This document shows positions 1 through 8,441 of a stretch of 64,000 nt of DNA, in pieces. The notes beneath the pieces are model-generated. The model was not told where the DNA came from. It ran no database searches and saw only the letters and a program-made list of their open reading frames with translations. The stretch lies in the NCBI GenBank assembly GCA_019634385.1, contig JAHQVK010000093.1, positions 1 to 64,000 on the forward strand, written 5' to 3'. A program made the position numbers and the translations under genes. The DNA is from Myxococcales bacterium. Its GTDB lineage: Bacteria > Myxococcota > Kuafuiibacteriia > Kuafuiibacteriales > Kuafuiibacteriaceae. How positions within the stretch are numbered: the stretch's first letter is position 1; each line of letters opens with the position of its first letter.

Positions 1-20
1 AGTTAGGCGCTTCGCGGGTC

Positions 21-113
21 CTTTTTCCGGGGAACGTCTGGACCGGCTTCGCCTTTCATCGGTTGCATACGCCCGGTATGCGCCCTCTTCATCCGGAGCG
101 TTCCACGGAAAAG
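21..113. repeat. Imperfect inverted repeat with central palindrome
   Basis: The arms are 21-42 and 92-113, which match as reverse complements apart from a few mismatches and a one-base shift. They enclose a perfect hairpin with arms GCATAC (65-70) and GTATGC (76-81). The element lies downstream of the leftward methyltransferase gene, in the 196 bases that contain no gene. It could be a strong RNA hairpin at an operon end or a small mobile palindromic element. No second copy was seen in this window, so the repeat nature is unproven. Confidence 0.5.
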
Positions 114-196
114 ATACTTCGCGGATCACCCATCCCACTTCTCCGATGGCCTGCTAGGACATGCTCAACTGTAAGTAAGCTCCTTGCCAACGTAGT

Positions 197-964
197 TCAG
201 CCGGCCTCTCCCACCAAATGACAAGCGTCTGAAGTCCAAGGACGCCCCTCAAAACCATCCCATAGATTTACATAGGAAAAACCGCTATCATTGAGCAGCG
301 TTATCAACTGGTCAGCCAGAAGATAACGATGTTCAATCGTGGCTAACACCGGAGGCAGGTGTTGATAGGGTGCGATCGGCTGATGGTCATAGTACACTTC
401 AAAAGCCTGCCGACTGGGATGCCACACACTGGTTTCGGCAACATGGTATGCAGACTTCTCGGAATAGATTTCTGCCACCGAATAACACTCCTCTTGAGCT
501 TCTGCTTCGTTATTCTCCAGATCGGAGGGCTGATGGAACTTATCCGCGGCGTAAGCATCAAAAAGAAACTTCCCCCCTTCGTTAAGATGGGCTAGTACCC
601 GCTCAAAGCATCGTCGAATCTGATCATCATTTGCGAGACACCAAAGCGTGCTATAGGCCGCAATCACTACATCAAAATGAGCACTAAGCTGAAATTTCGT
701 CATATCACAAAGATGAAGGTTCACCCTGGACGGCACCGCTTTCCGGGCCATGGTCAGTAGCCCATCGTGAATATCAATACCCTCCAGATGCAGATGGGGG
801 TAGGTATTTGCCAAGACCTCAAGCACCCGTCCATATCCACACCCGATCTCTAAGACACTACCTGCGCCATCCAGGGCATCAACATAGTATGCTAGATCTC
901 CTGCCGTACCACGATGCATCATTGCATAGAGCTCTGGGTCATACAGTACATCTACCTCAGGCAT
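197..964 (-). CDS. Class I SAM-dependent methyltransferase
   Basis: This 255-residue protein has the Rossmann methyltransferase motif I VLEIGCGYGRVLEV near residues 37-50, an acidic motif II (LEGIDIHDGLL) and a later stretch, FDVVIAAYSTLWCL, at the usual post-I/II position. These show the SAM-binding fold; the substrate is not evident. A Tyr- and His-rich C-terminal half resembles methyltransferase-25-type enzymes of unknown substrate. The gene overlaps the upstream TPR-like gene by 13 bases, so it is probably the last cistron of the leftward run that includes the FHA/CpaF-like protein. Function beyond methyl transfer is not assigned. Confidence 0.8.
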   Translation of the reverse strand: MPEVDVLYDPELYAMMHRGTAGDLAYYVDALDGAGSVLEIGCGYGRVLEVLANTYPHLHLEGIDIHDGLLTMARKAVPSRVNLHLCDMTKFQLSAHFDVVIAAYSTLWCLANDDQIRRCFERVLAHLNEGGKFLFDAYAADKFHQPSDLENNEAEAQEECYSVAEIYSEKSAYHVAETSVWHPSRQAFEVYYDHQPIAPYQHLPPVLATIEHRYLLADQLITLLNDSGFSYVNLWDGFEGRPWTSDACHLVGEAG

Positions 965-2136
965 AGTTTTTGATATTCTTGTTGGGCTATTTTATATATA
1001 TCTACGGCCGGACGGGTCATTCCCAACACTCTCTGAAATCCATCACAGGCTAGAGAAAACCGTCCCCGTTGCTGATCGAGTCGAGCAGTCCGCACTTTTG
1101 CTCTCGCGACCCGCTCAAGTTTTTCGAGTCCATAGCGTATCTGAATGTTGCTTGCGCTGAGCTCAAGGCCCGCCATCCATCGTTCAAATGCCGCCTGATA
1201 GCGCTGAGAAACAAAAAAACGTCCTCCCTCTCGTGCAAAAGCCACAGCAAGATCCGCTCGAAGCTCTTCCGCCAAATATGACCGAACCCCCTTCCCTAGG
1301 ATGCGCTGCTCAAGTTGCTCAAATGCGGTCAGACGAGCTCGGGCCTCAGTAGGACTATTCGCTATCTCACTTCGAATCCGTATATAACGGCGCTCAGCGA
1401 CCTCAATAAGCCTACTTAGACGCTCCCAACGCTTTTTCGCCACATGCGACACAGCACGACTTTGGTAGCTATCCGCCAGACGACTCGCAACCTCTATACG
1501 ACCCCGAGTGTACTCTTCAAGGACCCTGCTCTTTCGTTGTCCCAAAGACAGATTCTTCGTTAAGCGTTGAGCCGCCTTGGCCGGTGTCTTATACCGGTCT
1601 GATTCCTCCCGGGGGTTAGTATACTGTTTTCGACGTAGTGAGCGCTGCGCTATCTGTTGTTTTGCTGCGCGCAAACGAATCGCTTGAGCTTCATCATGGA
1701 TAGGATCCAAAGCTAAGGCCGCTTGGGCATGCATGAGGGCACGCGAGACTTCCCCAGCTTTCAGCGCCCGCTTAGCCGCAACCAGTTGTTCATCAACCAT
1801 TGGGAAGATATCCACAGAGGCATCGACCTCAGGCATAGACACTGGCCAACCATCATCACCGAGTGGTGACCACGGAGAGGTCGCAGTAGACACTGCAGTA
1901 TCGTATGGGAATGACGTCTGCTGAGGGCTGTCGTCATAGTATGAACGAATCAGTAGTGGATAACGTTGCTCGGCTCCGAGAGGTATTATCCATCGTCGAA
2001 TAACCAACCACCAACGATCGGGCGATACACCAAGTTGCAGCAATCGACCAGTCAACATTGCGCACACAAGCACAGAGACGCCACATCCGACCAAAGCCAC
2101 TCGTCTAAGTCGAGAATGCCGTCCAGATCTCATCAT
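952..2136 (-). CDS. Membrane-anchored TPR-like protein
   Basis: This 394-residue protein has an N-terminal hydrophobic segment at about residues 11-33, preceded by Arg-rich sequence, which suggests a single inner-membrane anchor. A TPR-like helical pair lies near residues 110-165 (AKRALKAGEVSRALMHAQAA). Long Arg/Glu-rich helices follow, and a second TPR-like unit at the C-terminus contains RFSLACDGFQRVLGM. The start overlaps the stop of the upstream FHA/CpaF-like gene by four bases (ATGA), implying translational coupling. It probably serves as a scaffold for the neighbouring FHA protein; this is inferred from coupling and fold only. No enzyme motif was seen. Confidence 0.7.
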   Translation of the reverse strand: MMRSGRHSRLRRVALVGCGVSVLVCAMLTGRLLQLGVSPDRWWLVIRRWIIPLGAEQRYPLLIRSYYDDSPQQTSFPYDTAVSTATSPWSPLGDDGWPVSMPEVDASVDIFPMVDEQLVAAKRALKAGEVSRALMHAQAALALDPIHDEAQAIRLRAAKQQIAQRSLRRKQYTNPREESDRYKTPAKAAQRLTKNLSLGQRKSRVLEEYTRGRIEVASRLADSYQSRAVSHVAKKRWERLSRLIEVAERRYIRIRSEIANSPTEARARLTAFEQLEQRILGKGVRSYLAEELRADLAVAFAREGGRFFVSQRYQAAFERWMAGLELSASNIQIRYGLEKLERVARAKVRTARLDQQRGRFSLACDGFQRVLGMTRPAVDIYKIAQQEYQKLCLR

Positions 2137-4178
2137 GGCTTAGCTTTAAATACGCTAAGATCCATTTCAATCTCTCCCTGATCAACTAATGCTCGTAGGA
2201 ACGAAGGGGCCCGGCCGCTCGACACGAAAGTACCGATAACCATATTATTTTCGTCAAGCCCGGTGGGTTTAAAGCTGCACAGTGGTTGCAACTCCACTTT
2301 CCCCTCATTCACCACCAACTCAGAGGCTTGCGTGATGCGCCGCGAACCATCAGAGAGCCGCCTCTCCTGAAGTACTAGCCCAATGGCTTGTTCAACTATG
2401 CGCTTCGCTTGCTCAGCATCAGTACCCTCTCGCTTTTGGCAAACCCACTCAGTGAGCCGTTCGATAGCCAGTTCAGGAGAAGGAGCGGCGATCGACATCG
2501 CCCCGCCCTCGAGATGACTTCGAAAAGCTTCCAGAACGGGTACCGCGTCACAATCTCTCAGTTCCGCAACAATAACCCGCTCGGTCTGGCTAACCATCGC
2601 GTGATGCAGCACTTCACTCACATCAACAGAGTTTCGGAGATCAAACGCCACCGCATGAACATGACCTCGCAGATGAAACTCCACCCCCGCCTCCGCGGTG
2701 ATAATTCGCTCATCAGCAGGCATTTGTGACAAAAGCGCATTGAGCGTAGCCGTAGGTGAAACTCCGGGTCCGGTGGACAACAATATATTTTGTCGTAAAC
2801 GGACCGCTTCCTCCAACAGGGGCACTAATATACCGTTGATGGTGTCGTACTCGCGCAGCTTTTCCAAAGTGAAGAAGTCACGAGTTGTCTTACGCACCGC
2901 AAGGGTCGGGCCTCTAAACGCATGAGGAGGCAGGGAGGCCATCAAGCGATCCCCGGACCTTAGCCTTGTATCAACGGCCGCGCCTAGTTCCCCCGGTTCG
3001 ACGCCTCCCATAAGTGCAAGTGAGTGAATCGCTCCCACTACTTCAGAGTCGGAACCCATCGACCGCCCTGAGTCCTCCAATCGCCCCTCGCGATCCACAA
3101 GAATACGTCGATCCGCAGTAACTACTACTTCAAACACCGCGTCATCGATGAGGAATTCAACCAAGGGCTCGACTCCCACCAGCCGTGAGACTACGGTTTC
3201 GATAATCTTGTCCGAGGTGTACCCCGGAGGTAGCGCTGCAGCTATTTGATCAAGGACCTGCTCTGTCGTCTCTTTAACCCGCGTCTTGAGATCAGCAAGG
3301 ATGGATATTGGCTGTTCTTGTAATTTCAGGCTGCCAGCCACTATCCGTTGCAACTGGATTAGCAATTCGTCCAAAGCCAAGGGTTCGGCTTCCACACCCC
3401 CGTTGGACATAGCGTGTACAACCATAGGCATGACCGAGGACGCGGCCTTCGATACAGAATTGGCAGACGGTTGCCCTTGATTCCCGGAAACAACAGCCCA
3501 GCTCTCCCCTGGTGGCTCAGCAACCGGGGCAGCCGAACGCGGCTCATTAGATGAAACCCCACCCGGTTTGGCTAGTGACATCGATGGCATCTTCAGTTTG
3601 GGGGCCGGCTGCACCCCGTCGGGATTTGACGCCTGCACTGTAGACGCAGCGGGTGGTGGTCCTCCCTGTAACTCCGCCCCTGTCAGCGATGCTAGTCCCT
3701 TCTTTGAGGCACGGGGGAGCCTTGCCTTAGCGTCTGCAGAGGACGAACCAAACTCATTCTCAAAGTTGTCCTCCAACAGTCCTGGAGACGCGGGTCCAGG
3801 CTCAGGCTCAAAAGGCGGCGCATTTCCGCCAAAAAGATCAACTTCATCACCGGCTCGTCCACCAAGTCCCCCCTCAGCACTCCCGTTCTCTCCAAAATCA
3901 ATTTGGAGAGTAAAATCCCCAATGTACACCTTATCCGTCGCTTTTATTACCTGAGGACCAGCAATCTTTTTGCCGTTAACGTAGGTCCCATTTGTTGATT
4001 TCAGGTCAAAAACAACAAATTTGCCGTCTTTAATAGCAATTCTGGAGTGTCGTTTGGAGATGTTTCCCTTGGGCAGGATGATGTCGTTGCCGTGGACTCG
4101 CCCAATCGTGATCTCTTCCTTGTCGAAGGACTCGGTCCGAGAAGGACCCCCTTTTTCGTTGATCGTAAGCTGCAGCAT
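2133..4178 (-). CDS. FHA domain fused to degenerate CpaF/GspE-like ATPase
   Basis: This protein of about 681 residues starts with a canonical FHA domain: the GRVHGNDIILP strand, SKRHSRI and STNGTYVNG in the first ~90 residues, a phosphothreonine-binding fold. A Pro/Gly/Ala-rich linker of ~150 residues follows, then a CpaF-type secretion ATPase region. The region is recognisable from DDAVFEVVV, a FRGPTLAVRK stretch and the P-loop position NILLSTGP. The P-loop reads GPGVSPTAT where CpaF proteins have GTGSGKTT, and the His box histidine and Asp-box acidic residues are also missing. ATP hydrolysis is therefore unlikely. ATG at 4178 was preferred to a TTG at 4214 because FHA homology begins just after it. 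The next gene is coupled by a four-base overlap. Confidence 0.8.
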   Translation of the reverse strand: MLQLTINEKGGPSRTESFDKEEITIGRVHGNDIILPKGNISKRHSRIAIKDGKFVVFDLKSTNGTYVNGKKIAGPQVIKATDKVYIGDFTLQIDFGENGSAEGGLGGRAGDEVDLFGGNAPPFEPEPGPASPGLLEDNFENEFGSSSADAKARLPRASKKGLASLTGAELQGGPPPAASTVQASNPDGVQPAPKLKMPSMSLAKPGGVSSNEPRSAAPVAEPPGESWAVVSGNQGQPSANSVSKAASSVMPMVVHAMSNGGVEAEPLALDELLIQLQRIVAGSLKLQEQPISILADLKTRVKETTEQVLDQIAAALPPGYTSDKIIETVVSRLVGVEPLVEFLIDDAVFEVVVTADRRILVDREGRLEDSGRSMGSDSEVVGAIHSLALMGGVEPGELGAAVDTRLRSGDRLMASLPPHAFRGPTLAVRKTTRDFFTLEKLREYDTINGILVPLLEEAVRLRQNILLSTGPGVSPTATLNALLSQMPADERIITAEAGVEFHLRGHVHAVAFDLRNSVDVSEVLHHAMVSQTERVIVAELRDCDAVPVLEAFRSHLEGGAMSIAAPSPELAIERLTEWVCQKREGTDAEQAKRIVEQAIGLVLQERRLSDGSRRITQASELVVNEGKVELQPLCSFKPTGLDENNMVIGTFVSSGRAPSFLRALVDQGEIEMDLSVFKAKP

Positions 4179-4248
4179 GGCGATCTGTTCACGAGCATAG
4201 CGAACCGCGGTCAATCTACAAGTTACGGATCACGCTGTCCGTAACTGT

Positions 4249-6846
4249 TCAGCGTATCCGCGAAAGCGCCGCTGTACTCGTTGGAACCTCTATCAGCGAC
4301 TGAGCTCCCGGGAAACTCACAAAAAAGCTTTCGAGCTGCTCATGAAATACAACGTCATCAGGAATGATCCCCGAGCCTTCAGCTGCCACATTGGAGCGAG
4401 TGTTGACTAGCCGGAGATTTAGACTCGCGCGGGTATTGGCCAAAGCCATGTCCAAGCGCGGACAGTTGTAGGTAAAAAACGAACCTATTTCACAAGAATC
4501 GTCATCGGGACTGCATTGACACGCGAATGAGCAGAACGAGGATCGATCCCCAACCGCCGGGCATAACCAGCGGGCATCAGCGCTAAGTTCGCCGCCACAA
4601 TCATTTACTCCACCTTGCTCAGTACTAAGGCAGTAGCTAGGTAGGGTTCCAATCTCCTGCGCTGGGACCCGAGACTCACACCGAAGACTTTCTAGTCCCT
4701 CTGGACCCCGCACCGTCATTCGCACCGGTGATATCTGAAGCCCCGGATCGTTCTCATCTTCCTGACCTTCGCCAAAGCGCATCTCCGCTGCCCCATCTGC
4801 GTCCTCTTGAATATCAACCCGCTCATAGACGCCAACAAGTTGTTGCCCGGAAGCTCCAACCAAAACCGCCTCATCAGCGTCCTGAGGCATGTGCACCAGA
4901 ACACGACGAGCATTGATTTGTTTTGGTGCATCGGGCGTACCTCCGCTAAGCGCTGTGGCACACACATTAATTACATCAGCCACGCTCATTGGCCCCTGGT
5001 AAGCTGCAACCACTGTGTCCAAGTTCGCTTGGATGCGAAGCCCTTCAACCGCCTCAATATCGGTGAGATCATCCGGCTCAACGAGATTGTCCCCCCGTCG
5101 ATCTTGTCCCTCTAGGTCCACCTGCTGAACTTCGCCCGTGAACACAATCACTGTGGGTGGAAGCGTGGTGTCTTGAGCCTCGTCACAGCGCAAACGTAGT
5201 TCGACTCGGAGTACATCTGGCACCGGTCCACCGGGGGCTGCGTCAGCCTCCGTACGAATCAATGGCACACCGAAGAAATTTGGGGTGGATCGGTCCACCA
5301 CCTCCACAGAAATCTCGTTTTCTTCAGACGGTGGCTGATCAACTAAAGCGCCTTCAAACTGAAATGCCGCATTCAGACCCGAGACCAATTCGCCATTGGC
5401 AGCCACCCGCACAATAGCACCAGCTGCTACTCGCTCTCGCCGAAGCAACCGATTCGTACAAATCGGTTCGGTACTGTTTGCCGTGGCGTCCACACAGGCT
5501 TCTTGGTATTGATCCTCACATCCGTCGATCACCAGCAGAGGCTCGGTGGATGTTGTCCCTGGCAGCGGGGGAGAGGCCAAAAAGGTCACCTCCCGCCCAT
5601 CATCAATCACCCCCACCCTCGGCACTGTCCCATCACTCCCCTGGGCATCGGATCCTACTACATATGAAGCAAACCCATGAGCGTGAGCCAGGAGGACCAC
5701 ATCTCGTTCTTCATCACCATCAAAAATAAAACCGAGGTTCACCAGTCCCGCACCAGCGAAGGCTCTCACCCCCAAACTATCCAATTTGGCATACGCAGCC
5801 GCCACAGCCAGAGGTTCTTCTACAGCCAAGACCCCCGGCTCGCGTGGAGTGTCTCCATCGAAAGGGCTATAGAGAATCTGAGTAGAGCGAGCAAAACCAT
5901 TGTCTGTTGGTTCCAACCACACCACAGCCGAGCGATCGATACGAAGCGCCAACGCACCAGTAGTGCCGAAAGAGACTAGTCGATACGTTGGTCCTCCAGC
6001 ATCTATCACTGGCCGGGGTGAGGAGAGCGTACCGTCATCAGCCAAAGGCACCTCTGAGATGCCATACACTCGGCGTGTTGTGTCGCCTTCGGTCACCTCT
6101 TGGAACCCAGCCCCGCTGAGGAGCACTGTGTTTTCCTCGGTGCGGTAGAGCATGTCGGTCACACCACTATCAACCGCCACCCGCGCCACCTCTTCTGCTT
6201 GCCCAAACTCGGTGATAGATACATCCAGTTGCAGTAATGTACCTGAGGCATTTCCCAGACCATCAAACGCGATCAGGACTCGCTCCGAGGCTCCGTCGTT
6301 GGTCCTCCCCTGAAGCGCGATATCTATCGGAATGCCGTTGACCTCTTCTGCGATACTCAACAGGTCAACCGACCCCTTTCGCACATTGGTCTCATTCACC
6401 GCTGATGTTTGAAATGGAAGATCAGCAACTTCCAGAATGTGTAACTGACCCCGGGTCACGCCGAGTACAAAAGCATAAGCAGGGACCTCACCTACTGCCG
6501 GTGCTACTTCGACCCGCTCCGGGTACCCAGGCGCATCCGCAGCTAATTTAAGAAAAACCGCCGGTCCTTGGATAAAAGAGCGCACCCAACCGGATACTTC
6601 ATTATTCTCCCCAAGAACTTCCGAGAACTGGAGCACTCGCACGCCCTGAGCTTCGGAATCAGCAATAAGTAGGTCGGCGCGACGAAGTTCCAGTCCATCG
6701 TCTATGGAGACCGCGGACCGCGGCACGTACGCCATACCTGATGGTCTTCCCAACCCACCCAATGGAATGAGTTGATTGTCTTCACAAGACGCAACTAACC
6801 CGAGGGCCAACAAGCTGCCCCCGAAACTAACCATCCACTTGTTCAT
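4249..6846 (-). CDS. Large secreted lipoprotein, propeller-like
   Basis: This 865-residue protein has a lipoprotein signal peptide ending in lipobox LVASC, with Cys21 as the lipidated residue. The body is rich in beta strands, Gly, Asp and Val, with repeats such as RPSGMAYVP and PRPVIDAGGPTYRLVSFG that suggest a beta-propeller or WD40-like surface protein. A segment of about 100 residues near the C-terminus carries roughly ten cysteines (CSFACQCSPDDDSCE), probably disulphide-bonded outside the cytoplasm. It lies two bases after the next upstream lipoprotein gene and 34 bases before the FHA/CpaF-like ORF, so the genes look cotranscribed. The function is unknown. Confidence 0.75.
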   Translation of the reverse strand: MNKWMVSFGGSLLALGLVASCEDNQLIPLGGLGRPSGMAYVPRSAVSIDDGLELRRADLLIADSEAQGVRVLQFSEVLGENNEVSGWVRSFIQGPAVFLKLAADAPGYPERVEVAPAVGEVPAYAFVLGVTRGQLHILEVADLPFQTSAVNETNVRKGSVDLLSIAEEVNGIPIDIALQGRTNDGASERVLIAFDGLGNASGTLLQLDVSITEFGQAEEVARVAVDSGVTDMLYRTEENTVLLSGAGFQEVTEGDTTRRVYGISEVPLADDGTLSSPRPVIDAGGPTYRLVSFGTTGALALRIDRSAVVWLEPTDNGFARSTQILYSPFDGDTPREPGVLAVEEPLAVAAAYAKLDSLGVRAFAGAGLVNLGFIFDGDEERDVVLLAHAHGFASYVVGSDAQGSDGTVPRVGVIDDGREVTFLASPPLPGTTSTEPLLVIDGCEDQYQEACVDATANSTEPICTNRLLRRERVAAGAIVRVAANGELVSGLNAAFQFEGALVDQPPSEENEISVEVVDRSTPNFFGVPLIRTEADAAPGGPVPDVLRVELRLRCDEAQDTTLPPTVIVFTGEVQQVDLEGQDRRGDNLVEPDDLTDIEAVEGLRIQANLDTVVAAYQGPMSVADVINVCATALSGGTPDAPKQINARRVLVHMPQDADEAVLVGASGQQLVGVYERVDIQEDADGAAEMRFGEGQEDENDPGLQISPVRMTVRGPEGLESLRCESRVPAQEIGTLPSYCLSTEQGGVNDCGGELSADARWLCPAVGDRSSFCSFACQCSPDDDSCEIGSFFTYNCPRLDMALANTRASLNLRLVNTRSNVAAEGSGIIPDDVVFHEQLESFFVSFPGAQSLIEVPTSTAALSRIR

Positions 6847-6848
6847 TG

Positions 6849-8402
6849 TTAGTCCTCCTCAGATTCGCCGTTGATATCAATATCTCGCCCAACGCGAGCT
6901 AGCAAACAATGGCGTTGAGGTACAGGATCAGTGACATCGAGTAGAGCCATCGTGGAGTTCGAGTAGTTTCCTACAAAACCGTAGACCCGATCTCCACTAC
7001 GGATAAACACCACTTCTCGGGGTGTAGCGAGAGTCCTAACACTTAGATCTCGACCCTTCACTCGTCGATAAGCACGGCCGGTAATTTCAGCTACTAGTCG
7101 CGGAAAATCTCGCGTGACATCCACCACCCATATTTTGTTAGCTCGGAAGTCTCCAACATATGCCAAGATAGGTTCTCCCTCAGCATGGGGGCGTATGGTT
7201 GGTCGTCCTAGCTCCTCTCCAAGCTCAAACACTGGCGAAACACTGAGCGTCTCAGCATCAACCGGAACCACGACCAACCCAGAACTATAACTATCTGCGA
7301 AAGCTAGTTCCTGGGACCGGAAGCGTAACGATACCAGCATCCGAGTGGCCTCCTTATAGAGGGTCATTCCGTACGATTCCCGAGCATGGGTATAGTTCCC
7401 CAGGTCTAAAAAGTCATCATCAGGTACAAACAGCGGCAGTTGAGCTTCATCCTCGGTCAAGTCTGGCCCTAGAGGCGGTGTCACCTCCACCTGGACCACC
7501 CGAAGCGGGTCGGTACTTAAAACGGTTCGACCAATCACCAATAACCGGCCGGTCTCCGCCCGTCCTGGAACATGAACCAAGCCCCCTATCCCAAAATGTT
7601 GAGGTAGTGCGTAGTTTCCAAACAAAGGTCCCTGGTACCACGTAAAAGTTTCATCGGATGCTATCTGCTCTCCATTCGTTTGAGCCACAAATTGGGTCTG
7701 ATCCAGCGTGGTAACGATGCCTACGCTCCCCGAAAGACTCCGAACCGACTGCAAATGTCCTACAGCAATATAGTTTCGATCCTCCACCTGACCCGAGGCA
7801 AGAGTGGCCCTATAGGTCCCCCTAGCCAAAGCAAACGGGTCATCCGCGCCAGTGTTGGCTCGAAAGCTTGGGGAGCAATCCGAAGCTTCGATTAAGTCCT
7901 CCCCTTCGAGGGCACAGGACAGGGTGTCCTCCGTTTGGTGTATGGCATATACGGCCGCATCGAATCGGTCGGTCGCGTACAACCAGTGGCCACCATTGTC
8001 ATCATCCGTAGCCAGTAACTCAGCGCCAACTCCGGGGATCCGAGCACGCGCCAAGACCACCGATGCCCCTCCTACGTTAAGCGTCTTCGCAAACAAAGGC
8101 CGCCCTGCGGCTTGGCAAGCATCCTCAGGATTTTCGGACACTCCCAGACCTTCTAGGACCGCGTTGACCAGCCGTTCCGCATGCACGAGCGTAACTTGCT
8201 GAGTCCGGAACCGTTGGTCAGCATTGGTGGACAACACCGCCAGGCGCTGATCATCCAGGGCCACCATACCAAACGGGTAATAGAGCTGGTCAGGGGGAAT
8301 AACATCGCCAATATTGCGATCCGCGCAGCCAGATAATCCCACAACTAGCGCAGCCATTCTCCCGACGCTTCGTACGAAGCGTTTAGGTCGCATAAACATC
8401 AT
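6849..8402 (-). CDS. Secreted lipoprotein, beta-propeller-like
   Basis: This 517-residue protein has a basic N-terminus, a hydrophobic stretch and lipobox GLSGC with Cys26 as the likely lipidated residue. The mature part begins with a YPFGMVALDDQRLAVLST strand pattern and contains further repeats of the form 'LVVVPVDAETLSVSP' and 'ILAYVGDFRANKIWVVDV', typical of YncE/NHL-like propellers. The C-terminus is acidic. It opens the leftward lipoprotein pair, only two bases from the 865-residue lipoprotein, and both keep a similar N-terminal 'P-x-GM' strand. An outer-membrane or surface location is inferred from lipidation. The ligand is unknown. Confidence 0.75.
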   Translation of the reverse strand: MMFMRPKRFVRSVGRMAALVVGLSGCADRNIGDVIPPDQLYYPFGMVALDDQRLAVLSTNADQRFRTQQVTLVHAERLVNAVLEGLGVSENPEDACQAAGRPLFAKTLNVGGASVVLARARIPGVGAELLATDDDNGGHWLYATDRFDAAVYAIHQTEDTLSCALEGEDLIEASDCSPSFRANTGADDPFALARGTYRATLASGQVEDRNYIAVGHLQSVRSLSGSVGIVTTLDQTQFVAQTNGEQIASDETFTWYQGPLFGNYALPQHFGIGGLVHVPGRAETGRLLVIGRTVLSTDPLRVVQVEVTPPLGPDLTEDEAQLPLFVPDDDFLDLGNYTHARESYGMTLYKEATRMLVSLRFRSQELAFADSYSSGLVVVPVDAETLSVSPVFELGEELGRPTIRPHAEGEPILAYVGDFRANKIWVVDVTRDFPRLVAEITGRAYRRVKGRDLSVRTLATPREVVFIRSGDRVYGFVGNYSNSTMALLDVTDPVPQRHCLLARVGRDIDINGESEED

Positions 8403-8441
8403 AATGTCGATTTTTCAGTGAGAACGCGATATAAGCGCGCT

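Noticed and set aside
3568-3954. Rightward 128-residue frame opposite the FHA linker
   Set aside because: It mirrors the Pro/Ala-rich linker codons of the FHA/CpaF-like gene and has no recognisable domain.
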